Source: Coriobacteriaceae bacterium
GTDB taxonomy: Bacteria; Actinomycetota; Coriobacteriia; Anaerosomatales; SLCP01
Direction: 5' to 3'
Assembly (NCBI GenBank): GCA_003563465.1
Contig: PWVH01000092.1
Coordinates: 1 to 14,571 of the forward strand
DNA length: 14,571 nt
Shown: positions 14,239-14,571 of the stretch, piece after piece
How the letters are laid out: each line of letters starts with the position of its first letter
Position numbering within the stretch: position 1 is the stretch's first letter
The notes under the pieces: generated by a model
The model's database searches: none
Told to the model about the DNA's origin: nothing
What the model saw: only the letters and a program-made list of their open reading frames with translations
Made by a program: the position numbers and the translations under genes

Positions 14239-14571
14239 CAGTTCGCACCCCCGCTGTTCTTGCCCGGATTGGCCCAGTCCTCACTGTCGGCCGAACCGAT
14301 GAGCCAGTTCCACTCGGCCCTGCGGGCGGTGACCTCAAAGTCTCTCCCGACCGTCCGTCCGAACGTGGAGCGCTTTGTCGGATCGCAGCCGTGAGAGGGC
14401 TCTATGAGATCGGGCATTCTATCTCCGTCCCTATCCCGCGGATCGGTGACCACCATCTCATCCTTGTCCTCATCGTAGTGCCACTCGTAGCCCCACTTCT
14501 CAGGATCGTCACCCGCGGCCCACCATTCGTGGTAGTCCAGCAGGTGTTGTAGTTCGTGGAGGACGACTCGA
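14238..14571 (-). CDS. C-terminal part of a protein with HExxH and a thrombospondin type 3-like Ca2+ motif (5' end cut by window)
   Basis: The frame is open to the right edge, leaving 110 residues of the C-terminus; the ATG at 14456 is internal. Five residues in from the edge is HELQH, matching the HExxH zinc-protease motif and flanked by the expected hydrophobic residues (Val-Val-Leu before, Leu-Leu after). It is followed by a Trp- and acid-rich stretch. DPRDRDGDRMPDLIE about 55 residues in, followed by Gly-Cys-Asp-Pro, fits the thrombospondin type 3 calcium repeat pattern (DxDGDxxPDxxE...G.DP). The end includes Trp-Asn-Trp and Asp-Trp-Ala-Asn-Pro-Gly-Lys. Such motifs are typical of secreted proteins, though export cannot be shown without the N-terminus. 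HExxH also occurs by chance, so protease activity is a hypothesis. The TGA overlaps the ATG of the HEAT-like lipoprotein gene. Confidence 0.7.
   Translation of the reverse strand, partial: RVVLHELQHLLDYHEWWAAGDDPEKWGYEWHYDEDKDEMVVTDPRDRDGDRMPDLIEPSHGCDPTKRSTFGRTVGRDFEVTARRAEWNWLIGSADSEDWANPGKNSGGAN

Overview
This GC-rich window is a chromosomal segment, most likely from an anaerobic, deep-branching actinobacterium (Coriobacteriia or a related lineage). That placement is an inference from four things seen here: a heterodisulfide-reductase-type HdrB-HdrC fusion, a three-gene 'archaeal-type' split glutamate synthase, a GSI-alpha-type glutamine synthetase, and a GlnR-like OmpR-family regulator beside it. 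No phage, transposon, CRISPR, rRNA or tRNA was found.

Layout. Positions 1-4521 (+) are a tight operon cut by the left edge: an HdrB-HdrC fusion, then the glutaminase, ferredoxin-FMN synthase and GXGXG modules of glutamate synthase on separate genes. Positions 4649-5182 (+) encode a GNAT acetyltransferase whose 3' end overlaps a convergent FAD-dependent, phytoene-desaturase-like oxidoreductase (5136-6713, -). Just upstream of the oxidoreductase start lies what looks like the broken first helix of a TetR regulator, with a well-formed palindromic operator still in front of it. Positions 7128-8465 (+) are glnA and 8578-9249 (+) a GlnR-like regulator, separated by a hairpin. A 22-23 bp tandem repeat starts inside the last codons of the regulator and runs into the end of a convergent methyltransferase gene (9346 to about 9981, -). 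polA (10088-12739, +) diverges from that methyltransferase. Positions 12759-14571 (-) hold three tightly packed genes: a protein with a right-edge-truncated 5' end carrying HExxH and a thrombospondin-type-3-like calcium motif, a HEAT-like lipoprotein, and a proline-rich membrane-anchored protein.

How the genes work together. The left half and the glnA/glnR block together make a GS-GOGAT nitrogen-assimilation region: glutamine synthetase fixes ammonium, the split glutamate synthase turns glutamine plus 2-oxoglutarate into glutamate, and the GlnR-like protein is the natural candidate to control glnA. Two GAAAC half-sites spaced exactly as in actinobacterial GlnR boxes lie about 100 bp before glnA. 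The HdrBC-like protein in the GOGAT operon may supply or exchange electrons with the synthase; no GltD-like NADPH subunit is visible in the window. The three-gene set at the right edge looks like a cell-envelope system of unknown function.

No gene-free stretch exceeds 300 bases. The longest (6838-7127, 290 bp) holds the TetR-type operator and the candidate GlnR sites.
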